Position numbers and translations under genes: made by a program. From NCBI GenBank assembly GCA_012516075.1, contig JAAYXE010000130.1:1-44571 (forward strand): a stretch of 44,571 bases of DNA, in the 5' to 3' direction. A model generated the notes under the pieces. That model saw only the letters and a program-made list of their open reading frames with translations, ran no database searches and was not told the origin of the DNA. The stretch's first letter is position 1; each line of letters starts with the position of its first letter. This stretch comes from Chloroflexota bacterium (GTDB lineage Bacteria; Chloroflexota; Anaerolineae; Anaerolineales; UBA4823). Of this stretch, positions 36,628 to 44,301 are shown piece by piece.

Positions 36628-37463
36628 AATCTTTTGATCTTCACGGCCGTGTCGCTGTGGTTACCGGCGGCGCTGGTCTGCTGGGCCGGCAGTTCTGCCA
36701 GACGCTGGCGGAAGCAGGGGCTCAGGTCGTTGTGGCGGATCTCAACGCAGACAGCACCGCTCAGGTCGCGACTGAGATCAACCGCCTGTGCGCCCAGGGC
36801 GAATCCATATCTGCAGCTGGCCTCCCCACAGATGTTTCCTCCAAAGATTCGGTTCAGGCCCTGGTAACCGAAACCCTGAAGCGGTTCGGCCGGCTGGATA
36901 TCCAGGTTAACAGCGCCGCGCTTGATCCAAAATTTGACCCGCAGAACCTGGGCAAGGATGTCGATCACGGCGGAGACGGGGCTTTTGAAACCTACCCTCT
37001 GGAAGCCTGGAACCAGGCCCTGCAGGTCAATCTCACCGGTATGTTTTTGTGCTGCCAGGCCGCCGTTCGGCCCATGCTGCAGCAGGGGCGCGGGGTTATC
37101 ATCAACATCTGCTCCATGTACGGCCTGGTCGGGCCAGACCAGCGCCTGTACCAGCGCCCCGGACAGCCGCCGCAGTTTAAGCCCGTTTATTATTCGGTCA
37201 CCAAAGCCGGCGTTATCGGTCTGACCCGCTATCTGGCCGCTTATTACGCAGGAAAAAATATCCGCGTCAATGCCCTCACACCCGGCGGCGTTTATAACAA
37301 TCACGACCCCGAATTTGTCCAGGCCTATTCTGCACGCGCCATTCTGGGCCGCATGGCCCATCAGGACGAAATGAATGGAGCGCTGCTCTTCCTGGCATCT
37401 GATGCATCACAATATATGACCGGCGCCAACCTGGTGGTCGACGGCGGCTGGACCGCATGGTAA
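36612..37463 (+). CDS. Short-chain dehydrogenase/reductase, possibly PtmA-like
   Basis: A 283-residue classical SDR. Signs are VAVVTGGAGLLGRQFCQTLAE (TGxxxGxG), NSAALDPKFDP in place of the usual NNAG, INICSMYGLVGPDQR with the catalytic Ser, and YYSVTKAGVIGLTRYLA with Tyr-x3-Lys; it ends LVVDGGWTAW. The insertion around LGKDVDHGGDGAFETYPLEAW is longer than in most classical SDRs. SDRs of this type (PtmA) accompany CMP-nonulosonate cytidylyltransferase and NeuB genes in flagellin or LPS glycosylation clusters, and here the next two genes are exactly those. I base the PtmA suggestion on this context, not on a decisive motif. It lacks a Shine-Dalgarno and overlaps the next gene by 7 nt. Confidence 0.85.
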   Translation: MSQTLKSFDLHGRVAVVTGGAGLLGRQFCQTLAEAGAQVVVADLNADSTAQVATEINRLCAQGESISAAGLPTDVSSKDSVQALVTETLKRFGRLDIQVNSAALDPKFDPQNLGKDVDHGGDGAFETYPLEAWNQALQVNLTGMFLCCQAAVRPMLQQGRGVIINICSMYGLVGPDQRLYQRPGQPPQFKPVYYSVTKAGVIGLTRYLAAYYAGKNIRVNALTPGGVYNNHDPEFVQAYSARAILGRMAHQDEMNGALLFLASDASQYMTGANLVVDGGWTAW

Positions 37464-38209
37464 ATACAATGAGCGAAGTTCTTGCCCTCATTCCCGCCCG
37501 GGGCGGCTCGAAAAGCATTCCCCGCAAAAATATCCGTCCTTTTTACAGGCATCCCCTCATCGCTTACAGCATCGCCGCTGCGAAAGCGGCTGAGACGGTC
37601 ACCCGTGTGGTGGTTTCCACCGATGATGAGGAAATCGCAGCCGTGAGCTGTAAATATGGGGCCGAAGCGCCTTTTATCCGCCCTGCAGAGCACGCCGGCG
37701 ATCAAACGCCCGACCTTCCGGTATTCGAGCATGCGCTGCGCTGGTTGGAAGAGCACGAAGGCTACCGGCCTGATATCGTGGTTCAACTGCGCCCGACCTC
37801 CCCACTGCGGCGGGTCGCGCATATCGATCAGGCTGTGAGACGCCTGATCGAAACCCCCTCCGCCGATTCGGTGCGCACCGTGTGTGTACCTTTCCAGAAT
37901 CCATTCAAAATGTGGCGCATCGGACCGGATGGTTTCATGCGGCCGCTGCTGGAGACCGAATTTAAGGAACCCTACAATATGCCGCGCCAGGCCCTGCCTG
38001 AAGTCTACTGGCAGACGGGTTACGTTGATGCTGCCTGGACGGACACCATTCTCAAGAAGAAATCCATGACAGGCGACCGGATCCTGCCTCTGGTGATCGA
38101 TCCGAGCGAATGGATCGATATTGATTCGCCTGACGACTGGCGCCGGGCTGAGCGCCTGCTGGAGAACGGCGAGATTAATCTCGCCGACCTGGGGTTTGAG
38201 GTAAGATAG
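37457..38209 (+). CDS. neuA: Acylneuraminate cytidylyltransferase-like protein
   Basis: A 250-residue nucleotidyltransferase that joins CMP to a nonulosonic acid with release of PPi. LALIPARGGSKSIPRKNIRP is the conserved CTP-binding start, VVVSTDDEEIAAV follows, VQLRPTSPLRR is the second nucleotide-contact region, and WIDIDSPDDW carries the acidic metal-binding residues near the C-terminus. The start is uncertain: ATG at 37457 overlaps the SDR stop by 7 nt, while ATG at 37469 lies four codons later, right before the conserved strand; I kept the first. It activates the product of the NeuB domain encoded next, making a CMP-sugar for a transferase. Which nonulosonate is used cannot be read from this sequence. 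Confidence 0.92.
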   Translation: MVNTMSEVLALIPARGGSKSIPRKNIRPFYRHPLIAYSIAAAKAAETVTRVVVSTDDEEIAAVSCKYGAEAPFIRPAEHAGDQTPDLPVFEHALRWLEEHEGYRPDIVVQLRPTSPLRRVAHIDQAVRRLIETPSADSVRTVCVPFQNPFKMWRIGPDGFMRPLLETEFKEPYNMPRQALPEVYWQTGYVDAAWTDTILKKKSMTGDRILPLVIDPSEWIDIDSPDDWRRAERLLENGEINLADLGFEVR

Positions 38210-38289
38210 GACCTGCCCCTGGTTCGGCTTGAGATGCTGGAATGTGTCTGAACTCCCCGAAAGAACCTGTTGACACTGGAGGAACATCC

Positions 38290-40179
38290 ATGCCCGTGAT
38301 TAAAATCGGCGACCGGCTCGTAGGCGACGGTCAGCCTACCTACATCATCGCCGAGATCGGCGTAAACCATAACGGAATCCTCGACCTTGCCCTGGAACTG
38401 ATCGACGTTGCTGTAGATGCCGGGGCGGACGCCGTTAAATTCCAGAAAAGGACTCTGGAGAAGATTTACCCGAAGAAATATCTGGAAAACGCAAATTCAG
38501 GTGAAAAGAACCTGCGTTATCTACTGCCCCTTCTGCAGCAGGTGGAACTTCCCGATCACGCATACTATAAGATCGTGGAACACTGCCAGAAACGGGGGAT
38601 CACCTTTCTGTGCTCAGCCTTTGACCCCGAGAGCGCCGATTTCCTCGACGAACTCGGGGTGCCGGCTTACAAAGTAGCATCGGCAGACCTGACCAACCTG
38701 CCGCTTCTCGACCACCTGGTGAAGAAGAATAAACCGCTCATCCTCTCCACCGGTATGTCGCGCATCGAAGAAGTTGACATTACGGTCAATTTCCTCAAAG
38801 AAAGGGGCGCGGAGTTTGCCCTGCTGCACTGCAACAGCACTTACCCCGCCGCTTTCGAGGACATCAACCTGCGGTTTATGGACCGGCTGCGGATGTACGG
38901 CGTACCCGTGGGTTATTCAGGGCACGAGCGCGGCATCGCTGTTTCGACCGTCGCTTCTGCGCTGGGCGCCAGCATTATCGAGCGTCACCTCACCCTGGAC
39001 CGTACCATGGAGGGGCCCGACCACGCCGCCAGCCTGGAACCACAGGGTTTCAAGAAAATGGTGCGCGATATCCGGCAGGTGATGGAGGCCCTGGGTACCG
39101 GTGAGGAAAAATTTTTCTCACGTGGAGAGATCCTCAACCGCGAGGCGCTGGGGAAGAGCCTGGTGGCCGCCCGCAAGATTGAACCCGGCGAAGTGATCAC
39201 AAGCGACATGATCGCTGTTAAAGGGCCTGCGCTGGGTCTCTCACCGCAAAACTACACCCGCCTGCTCGGGCGCACAGCAACACGCACGATCAATGAGGAC
39301 GAACCTTTCCTCGACCGCGACCTGGGTATCGAGATCAAAATCGACACCGAGCACACGCTGCCGATGGATTACGGGTTCACCGTCCGCTTTCGCGATTACG
39401 AAGAAATGCTGGCGTATAAGCCCCGTCTGCTGGAGTTCCACTTCACCGATCAGGACCTGGATGAGCATTACGACGGCCGCGATCACGACATGAAGCTGGT
39501 GGTCCACGCGCCCGAGTTCTGGGACCGCACGCTGGTCGATCTGTGCTCCCTGGATGAACGCCAGCGCAGAGGATCGGTAGATTTAATGCAGAAATCCATC
39601 GATCTGACCCGCGAGATGGCGCCCCATTTTATCGGAAAGCCCAAAGTGGTTATCCACCCCGGTGCGATGAGCCTGGACCATCCAATCACAGACAAAGAGC
39701 GGCTGTATGACAACCTGCGCCGTTCGCTCGAGGAAATCGACAGCGAAGGTGTGGATCTGCTCCTGGAAAACCTGCCGCCGCGCCCCTGGTATTTCGGCGG
39801 GCAGTGGTTGACCAATGCATTCATGGATGCCTGCGAAATTCGCGATTTCCTGGAGCCGCTCGGGCTTGGTTTTTGTTACGACACCTCGCATCACAAGCTG
39901 TACTGCAACTGGGCCCACGTCGATTTCTACGAGCAAGTCAAGGTCTTCCTGCCCTTTATCCGCCACCTGCACTTATCCGACGGTGCCGGCCTGGATGGAG
40001 AGGGGCTGCAGATCGGAGAAGGCGCCATTGATTGGGTGCACTTCTTCCGGGTGCTGGGCGATTATCATGGAACGATGATCCCCGAGATCTGGAGAGGGCA
40101 CCAGCGCCAGGGAGAGGGATTCCTGATCGCAATCCAGCGGCTCTCCAGGGCATACTTCGAGGCGCATAATTCTGAATAG
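38290..40179 (+). CDS. NeuB nonulosonate synthase fused to SAF and xylose-isomerase-like TIM barrel
   Basis: A 629-residue fusion. Residues about 15-270 are a NeuB barrel (YIIAEIGVNHNG, GADAVKFQKRTLEKIY, FLCSAFDPESADFL, YKVASADLTNLPLL, ILSTGMSRIEEV, GYSGHERG, IERHLTLDRTMEGPDHA); residues 285-350 are the SAF cap. From about 360 to the end is a second TIM barrel of the AP-endonuclease-2/xylose-isomerase superfamily with likely metal ligands: Glu in LLLENLPPRPW (~491), Asp and His in CYDTSHHK (~530), His in HLHLSDGAG (~558) and Glu in MIPEIWRGHQ (~597). The ATG at 38290 has GGAGG seven bases upstream; a start at 38242 adds 16 non-conserved residues. The second barrel might isomerise or epimerise the sugar precursor. 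The usual NeuB has only the first two parts. Confidence 0.9.
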   Translation: MPVIKIGDRLVGDGQPTYIIAEIGVNHNGILDLALELIDVAVDAGADAVKFQKRTLEKIYPKKYLENANSGEKNLRYLLPLLQQVELPDHAYYKIVEHCQKRGITFLCSAFDPESADFLDELGVPAYKVASADLTNLPLLDHLVKKNKPLILSTGMSRIEEVDITVNFLKERGAEFALLHCNSTYPAAFEDINLRFMDRLRMYGVPVGYSGHERGIAVSTVASALGASIIERHLTLDRTMEGPDHAASLEPQGFKKMVRDIRQVMEALGTGEEKFFSRGEILNREALGKSLVAARKIEPGEVITSDMIAVKGPALGLSPQNYTRLLGRTATRTINEDEPFLDRDLGIEIKIDTEHTLPMDYGFTVRFRDYEEMLAYKPRLLEFHFTDQDLDEHYDGRDHDMKLVVHAPEFWDRTLVDLCSLDERQRRGSVDLMQKSIDLTREMAPHFIGKPKVVIHPGAMSLDHPITDKERLYDNLRRSLEEIDSEGVDLLLENLPPRPWYFGGQWLTNAFMDACEIRDFLEPLGLGFCYDTSHHKLYCNWAHVDFYEQVKVFLPFIRHLHLSDGAGLDGEGLQIGEGAIDWVHFFRVLGDYHGTMIPEIWRGHQRQGEGFLIAIQRLSRAYFEAHNSE

Positions 40180-40185
40180 GAAGGT

Positions 40186-40212
40186 GAGGAGCAGCCTGCT
40201 GCAGGCTTCCTC
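40186..40212 (+). other. Hairpin in the leader of the 40221 gene
   Basis: GAGGA (40186-40190) pairs with TCCTC (40208-40212) and AGCCTGC (40193-40199) with GCAGGCT (40201-40207), giving 12 bp with a 2-nt bulge and an extremely tight apex, so the top pairs probably open. AGGAAGG at 40178-40184 lies just before it and the ATG at 40221 eight bases after it. Folding would bring the purine stretch to normal ribosome-binding distance from the start. There is no T-run after it. Confidence 0.4.
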
Positions 40213-40220
40213 CCATTCGG

Positions 40221-41933
40221 ATGGCTGAACATAAAAACGTCATTACTCGTTTACAGACCCGCATCGCAGACTGGCAAAACATACGACGAATCCGCCGGGT
40301 GGCCAGTCAGGTCGCCGCAAACGCCCGGCCTGCGACCGGGCAGCAGCCTGTCATCTTTTTCAATGCCTCTGCCCGGCTGGAAGGCTTGAGCCAGAATGCT
40401 GCCTTTTCTTTGCTCAGCAGCTGGAGTCTGCGTCTGGCCGGCGTCCGGGTGATCCATTTCGTCAGCAGGGCGGGGATGAGCCGCTGCGTGCTGGGTACGA
40501 ACCGCAGCGACTTCTCGAAAGAACCGCCCTGTGAGCGCTGCTACGCGCAGTCGGATCTCATTTACAGCGGCGCTGAGCGACGTGAATTCACCTTCCAGCG
40601 CGATCCGCATCTGGAGGCTGCACTGCAGGGGCTATCGCTGGACGAACTGAGCCGCTTTGAATATCCCCTGCCCTCTCTTCCAGAGGGATCCCCCGGGATT
40701 CCGCTCGGGGAGCTGATCATCCCTTCGATGCGCTGGGTCCTCCGCCGCCATCACCTTCCGGATGACGAACCCACTCGCTTTCTCTTCCGCGAGTACATCC
40801 TCTCCGCCTACCACGTCGCCCGTGAATTTCTGGCTTTAGTCCAGGAAGTAAACCCGGCCGCGGCTGTCGTGTTCAACGGGATCATGTATCCGGAAGCCAC
40901 GGTGAAATGGGTCGCCCGGCAGAGCGGAGTGCGGGTGATCACACATGAGATCGGCTTTCAGCGTTTCTCCGCCTTTTTCACGGAGGGCGAAGCAACGGCC
41001 TATCCACTGCACATTCCGGATGAATTCGAACTTTCGGATGTGCAGAATCAGCGGCTGAACGACTATCTGGAAAACCGCTTTCAGGGTAAATTTACGATGG
41101 CTGGTATCCGCTTCTGGCCCGAAATGCGCGGGCTGGATGATGACTTCCTGAAGCGGGCTGCACAGTTTAAACAGATCGTACCGGTTTTTACCAATGTTGT
41201 GTTCGATACCAGTCAGGTGCATGCGAACACCGTTTTTCCGGACATGTTCGCCTGGTTGGATCTGGTTTTAGAGGTGATCCGGTCTCATCCCGAAACCCTG
41301 TTCGTCATCCGCGCCCATCCGGATGAGATGCGCCCGGGAACGCGCAAGAAGAGCAACGAATCGGTACAGGAGTGGGTTGAACGAAACGGCGTCAGCGAAC
41401 TGCCCAATGTCGTCTTCATACCTCCAACCGAATACATCAGTTCTTATGAGCTGATCTCTAAAGCCAGATTCGTGATGGTTTATAACTCCTCCATAGGCCT
41501 GGAGGCGTCCCTGCTGGGGGTTGCAGTTGTTTGCGGTGGAAAAGCCCGCTACACACAGTACCCGACGGTCTACTTTCCGTCAACGGCCGATGAGTACCGC
41601 CGCACGGTTGAAACCTTTCTCAATACGACGGCAGGGGTGGAACAGGGCCAACCGATCCCAGCCCCGGAAGAATTCCAAAGAAACGCGCGGCGCTTCCTGT
41701 ACTATCAGTTCTTCCGGGCTTCACTGCCTTTCAGCGATTACCTCGAATCCCACAACGTACCGGGATTTGTGCGACTACGCTCTTTCTCCTGGCAATGCCT
41801 GCTTCCAGAAAATTCGCCGGCTTTGCAGGTTATCACCGCAGGGATCCTCGGTAAGGATCCAGACCAGAACGCTACCTTTCTGTTAGGAGATGAAGATGGC
41901 CCCCTCCACCCCACCCAGGCGAGAGATCATTGA
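40221..41933 (+). CDS. Capsule polysaccharide-type glycosyltransferase-like protein
   Basis: A 570-residue soluble protein. PVIFFNASARLEGLSQNAAF and VRVIHFVSRAGMSRC form the N-terminal GT-B half, where CERCYAQSDLIYSGAERRE follows with a CxxC pair. PAAAVVFNGIMYPEATVKWVA and VRVITHEIGFQRFSAFF come next. The C-terminal half contains VPVFTNVVFDTS, LFVIRAHPDEMRPGTRKKS (an HPDE element like RLHP-type motifs) and ARFVMVYNSSIGLEASLLGV with a donor-binding Glu, comparable to KpsS/KpsC-class and CDP-glycerol-type transferases. I infer a glycosyl or Kdo-like transferase acting on the lipid-linked chain. No normal Shine-Dalgarno is near the ATG; see the hairpin entry. Its end overlaps the next gene by 38 nt. 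Confidence 0.72.
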   Translation: MAEHKNVITRLQTRIADWQNIRRIRRVASQVAANARPATGQQPVIFFNASARLEGLSQNAAFSLLSSWSLRLAGVRVIHFVSRAGMSRCVLGTNRSDFSKEPPCERCYAQSDLIYSGAERREFTFQRDPHLEAALQGLSLDELSRFEYPLPSLPEGSPGIPLGELIIPSMRWVLRRHHLPDDEPTRFLFREYILSAYHVAREFLALVQEVNPAAAVVFNGIMYPEATVKWVARQSGVRVITHEIGFQRFSAFFTEGEATAYPLHIPDEFELSDVQNQRLNDYLENRFQGKFTMAGIRFWPEMRGLDDDFLKRAAQFKQIVPVFTNVVFDTSQVHANTVFPDMFAWLDLVLEVIRSHPETLFVIRAHPDEMRPGTRKKSNESVQEWVERNGVSELPNVVFIPPTEYISSYELISKARFVMVYNSSIGLEASLLGVAVVCGGKARYTQYPTVYFPSTADEYRRTVETFLNTTAGVEQGQPIPAPEEFQRNARRFLYYQFFRASLPFSDYLESHNVPGFVRLRSFSWQCLLPENSPALQVITAGILGKDPDQNATFLLGDEDGPLHPTQARDH

Positions 41934-42858
41934 GTTGTTGTCTGTGGACCTGCTGGACCAGCACCGGCCGCTGGTGAACCGCCTCAGGAATCTGGCAAAA
42001 TCACTGAATCTTGAATTTGGCTGGCATTATTTACTGGATTTAGTCTGGATCATCAACCAGTTGGGCGATGTGAAAGGCAAACACATCATGGATGCAGGAG
42101 CCGGCACAGGTCTGCTGCAGTGGTACCTGGCCGACCAGGGAGCCAATGTGATCAGTGTCGACCGGATCAGCCGCGCCTGGCTGCCTATTCGCTTCCGCAA
42201 CAGATTTCACGTGAAGGGTCTGCGCAGGCAGGACCTGGAACCAACCGCTTCCGTATTTCAGCGCAATTTTCGTGGACCGGGCAGTCCACGGGTCAGGATC
42301 GTCCGGCAGTTGCAGGATATTATCGGCGCCATGGAATGGCGGCGCAGCCCGGGCCGTGTAACCATTTACAACCAGGATCTACAGAATCTGAGTGATATCC
42401 CTTCCAACTCACTGGACGCCGTCGTCGCTGTCTCTGCCCTGGAACACAATTCCCCTGAAAACCTGGAACGGGTGGTAGCTGAATTGATGCGCGTTCTTAA
42501 ACCTGGCGGGATCCTGGCTGCCAGTCTGGTTGCGGCACGCGATCAGGACTGGTGGCATGAACCGTCCAGCGGCTGGTGTTATACCGAAAACAGTTTGAGA
42601 AACCTCTTCCACCTGCCGCCTTCCACCCCTTCCAATTACGACCGCTATGACGCTTTCTTCCAGGGTATCCGGGAATCCAGAGAACTGCGCGATCATCTGG
42701 CCCGCTTTTATTATCAATCGGGCAATAACGGAATGCCCTGGGGCCGCTGGGATCCGCAGTATATCCCCGTAGGGGTGTGTAAGGTGAAAGAAGCCGTCAG
42801 AATAGAGCAGGCAAAACCCGAAATTGATGTATTCTCTGCAGGAGCAGTAGTTGAATGA
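41896..42858 (+). CDS. Class I SAM-dependent methyltransferase
   Basis: A 320-residue protein. I prefer the ATG at 41896 because AGGAG (41885-41889) is then 6 nt away; the ATG at 41890 touches that sequence directly. Motif I is HIMDAGAGTGLLQWYLADQG (about residues 64-83), then VISVDRISRAWLP, VTIYNQDLQNLSDIPSNS, VVAVSALEHNSPENL and LKPGGILAASLVAAR. A long insert between motifs I and II (FRNRFHVKGLRRQDLEPTAS and on) is unusual. GWCYTENSLRNLF matches other surface-glycan methyltransferases. It runs 38 nt into the end of the previous gene and overlaps the carrier protein gene by 4 nt, so it belongs with the aminoacyl-carrier module in transcription, whatever its substrate. Confidence 0.83.
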   Translation: MAPSTPPRREIIELLSVDLLDQHRPLVNRLRNLAKSLNLEFGWHYLLDLVWIINQLGDVKGKHIMDAGAGTGLLQWYLADQGANVISVDRISRAWLPIRFRNRFHVKGLRRQDLEPTASVFQRNFRGPGSPRVRIVRQLQDIIGAMEWRRSPGRVTIYNQDLQNLSDIPSNSLDAVVAVSALEHNSPENLERVVAELMRVLKPGGILAASLVAARDQDWWHEPSSGWCYTENSLRNLFHLPPSTPSNYDRYDAFFQGIRESRELRDHLARFYYQSGNNGMPWGRWDPQYIPVGVCKVKEAVRIEQAKPEIDVFSAGAVVE

Positions 42859-43103
42859 ATGAGAAAGATAAGCTTACCGAGCGCGTGCGCAGTCTGCTGG
42901 CTGAAGCATTCGATGTGCCGGTAGAGGAAATATCAACTGAACTGGCATTTGGCGACCTGCCGCAGTGGGACTCTCTGGGCCATATGGAGGTCATGGTGCG
43001 CCTGGAGGAACAGTTCGGTGTTGAAATCAGCGCAGAAACGATTGCCGAACTGATCAGTGTCGATGCGATTTGCAGCTATCTGGAGGCGCGCCTGCATGTC
43101 TGA
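42855..43103 (+). CDS. Acyl carrier protein (likely aminoacyl carrier protein)
   Basis: An 82-residue stand-alone carrier protein. It is a four-helix phosphopantetheine-binding protein with the DSLGHMEV attachment motif, Ser40 being the expected modification site, preceded by LPQWDSLG. The charged helix 3 (EEQFGVEISAETIAELISVDAIC) is typical. It is acidic and slightly shorter than a fatty-acid ACP insert. It overlaps the methyltransferase by 4 nt and the ligase gene by 8 nt. The next gene is homologous to amino acid:[carrier protein] ligases, whose known genes often stand beside their cognate carrier protein, so its cargo is most likely an amino acid rather than a fatty acid. A phosphopantetheinyl transferase must be supplied from elsewhere. 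Confidence 0.95.
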   Translation: MNEKDKLTERVRSLLAEAFDVPVEEISTELAFGDLPQWDSLGHMEVMVRLEEQFGVEISAETIAELISVDAICSYLEARLHV

Positions 43104-44301
43104 TCCAATCAGTGCCCTCATCAACCTGCAGTTTTCACCCGCGGTGCCCATCCCCGAGCACCTGGTTGGCGAGGTACAGTCTAAGCTGGCCTATGTCGAT
43201 GAGGCCATCCGCAGCGCACGGATCGCCCCGAGCGGTGACCAGATCACTCTGGAAATCCAGGAAGGCGCAGCCAACCGGCAGGATGCAATCCAGGAAAAAG
43301 TGCAGCGGGTCGTTCATTCCATGGTTAAAGGCGCCTTTAAACCGAAAATCCAGGTGCTGGAAGATCACCTGGACCGGCCGGTTATTTTTGACCGCGACCC
43401 GATGGAAGAGCTGGCTGCACGCGGAGAGGTCAGCCAGGAAGCAGATGGGATCTTCAGCCTGGGCCCCATGCTGACCCGCCTGATCGCCTATTTCGAGGGT
43501 CATTTCGAGCACCTCGCAGCCACTTTCGAGGCCGTCCCATACCGTTTCCCCACACTCATCCCGGCCCGCTATCTCGAGCGCGTCAATTACTTTCGGTCCT
43601 TCCCTCATTCCCTGACCTTCGTTACCCACCTGCGGGAAGACCTGGACGCGATCGACCATTTTGCGCTGCACGCCGCCTGCGACGAGCATGGGCTCAATGT
43701 ACCGGCAGAATCCTTCTCCCGGATTAAGACGCTGCTCTCGCCAGCGGTTTGCTACCATCTCTACTTCACCCTGGCAGACAGCACCCTGCAGAGCGGAAGC
43801 CTGGCTGCGACTGCGGTCGGCAACTGCTTCCGGTACGAATCCAGCAACCTGGCATCCCTCGAGCGCCTGTGGAACTTCACCATGCGTGAGGTCATTTTTG
43901 TCGGCTCGAAGGATTATGTGCTCGAGAACCGGGAGATTGCCCGCCAGCGCATGATGCCCGTTCTTGAAGAACTGGGGCTGGCTTACCGGGTCGAAAGCGC
44001 CACTGATCCTTTCTTTGTCGGGGAATTCCGCAAACAGGCAGCCTTCCAGAGCGCCTTCCAGCTCAAGTTCGAGATTCGCGCCCGGCTGCCTTTCAAAGAC
44101 TCCACCCTGGCGGTAGGCTCCTATAATTACCACCAGGACTTCTTCGGACGCCACCTGAACATCCAGCTCCCCGATGGATCCCCTGCACACACCGGGTGCG
44201 TGGCCTTCGGTCTGGAACGCATGGCCTTTGCCTTCCTGGCGCAGTACGGTCTGGATTCTGAAAACTGGCCATCCAGCGTAAGACAGGCTGTCAATGGGTG
44301 A
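43096..44301 (+). CDS. Amino acid:[carrier protein] ligase (class II SerRS-like)
   Basis: A 401-residue class II aminoacyl-tRNA-synthetase-like enzyme without an obvious tRNA-binding arm. It activates an amino acid with ATP and loads it on a carrier protein. Motif 2 is GNCFRYESSNLASLERLWNF (Arg246, Glu248) followed by TMREVIFVG, and motif 3 is TGCVAFGLERMAFAFL (Arg375). Candidate zinc ligands are Cys219 (SPAVCYH), Glu265 (MRE) and Cys368 (HTGC); Glu-to-Cys spacing of 103 equals that of Glu176 and Cys279 as I recall for Bradyrhizobium Bll0957. The ATG at 43096 has GGAGG 9 nt upstream. The N-terminal 80-100 residues exceed the ~330-residue relatives and may be an extra domain. It overlaps the carrier protein by 8 nt. 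The amino acid is unknown. Confidence 0.88.
   Translation: MSDPISALINLQFSPAVPIPEHLVGEVQSKLAYVDEAIRSARIAPSGDQITLEIQEGAANRQDAIQEKVQRVVHSMVKGAFKPKIQVLEDHLDRPVIFDRDPMEELAARGEVSQEADGIFSLGPMLTRLIAYFEGHFEHLAATFEAVPYRFPTLIPARYLERVNYFRSFPHSLTFVTHLREDLDAIDHFALHAACDEHGLNVPAESFSRIKTLLSPAVCYHLYFTLADSTLQSGSLAATAVGNCFRYESSNLASLERLWNFTMREVIFVGSKDYVLENREIARQRMMPVLEELGLAYRVESATDPFFVGEFRKQAAFQSAFQLKFEIRARLPFKDSTLAVGSYNYHQDFFGRHLNIQLPDGSPAHTGCVAFGLERMAFAFLAQYGLDSENWPSSVRQAVNG

Noticed and set aside
38270..38306. Perfect -35 hexamer TTGACA before the NeuB fusion
   Set aside because: At 16-18 bp spacing there is no -10 box; the nearest AT-rich stretch lies 22 bp away inside the coding sequence. The GGAGG site is sufficient to explain the region.
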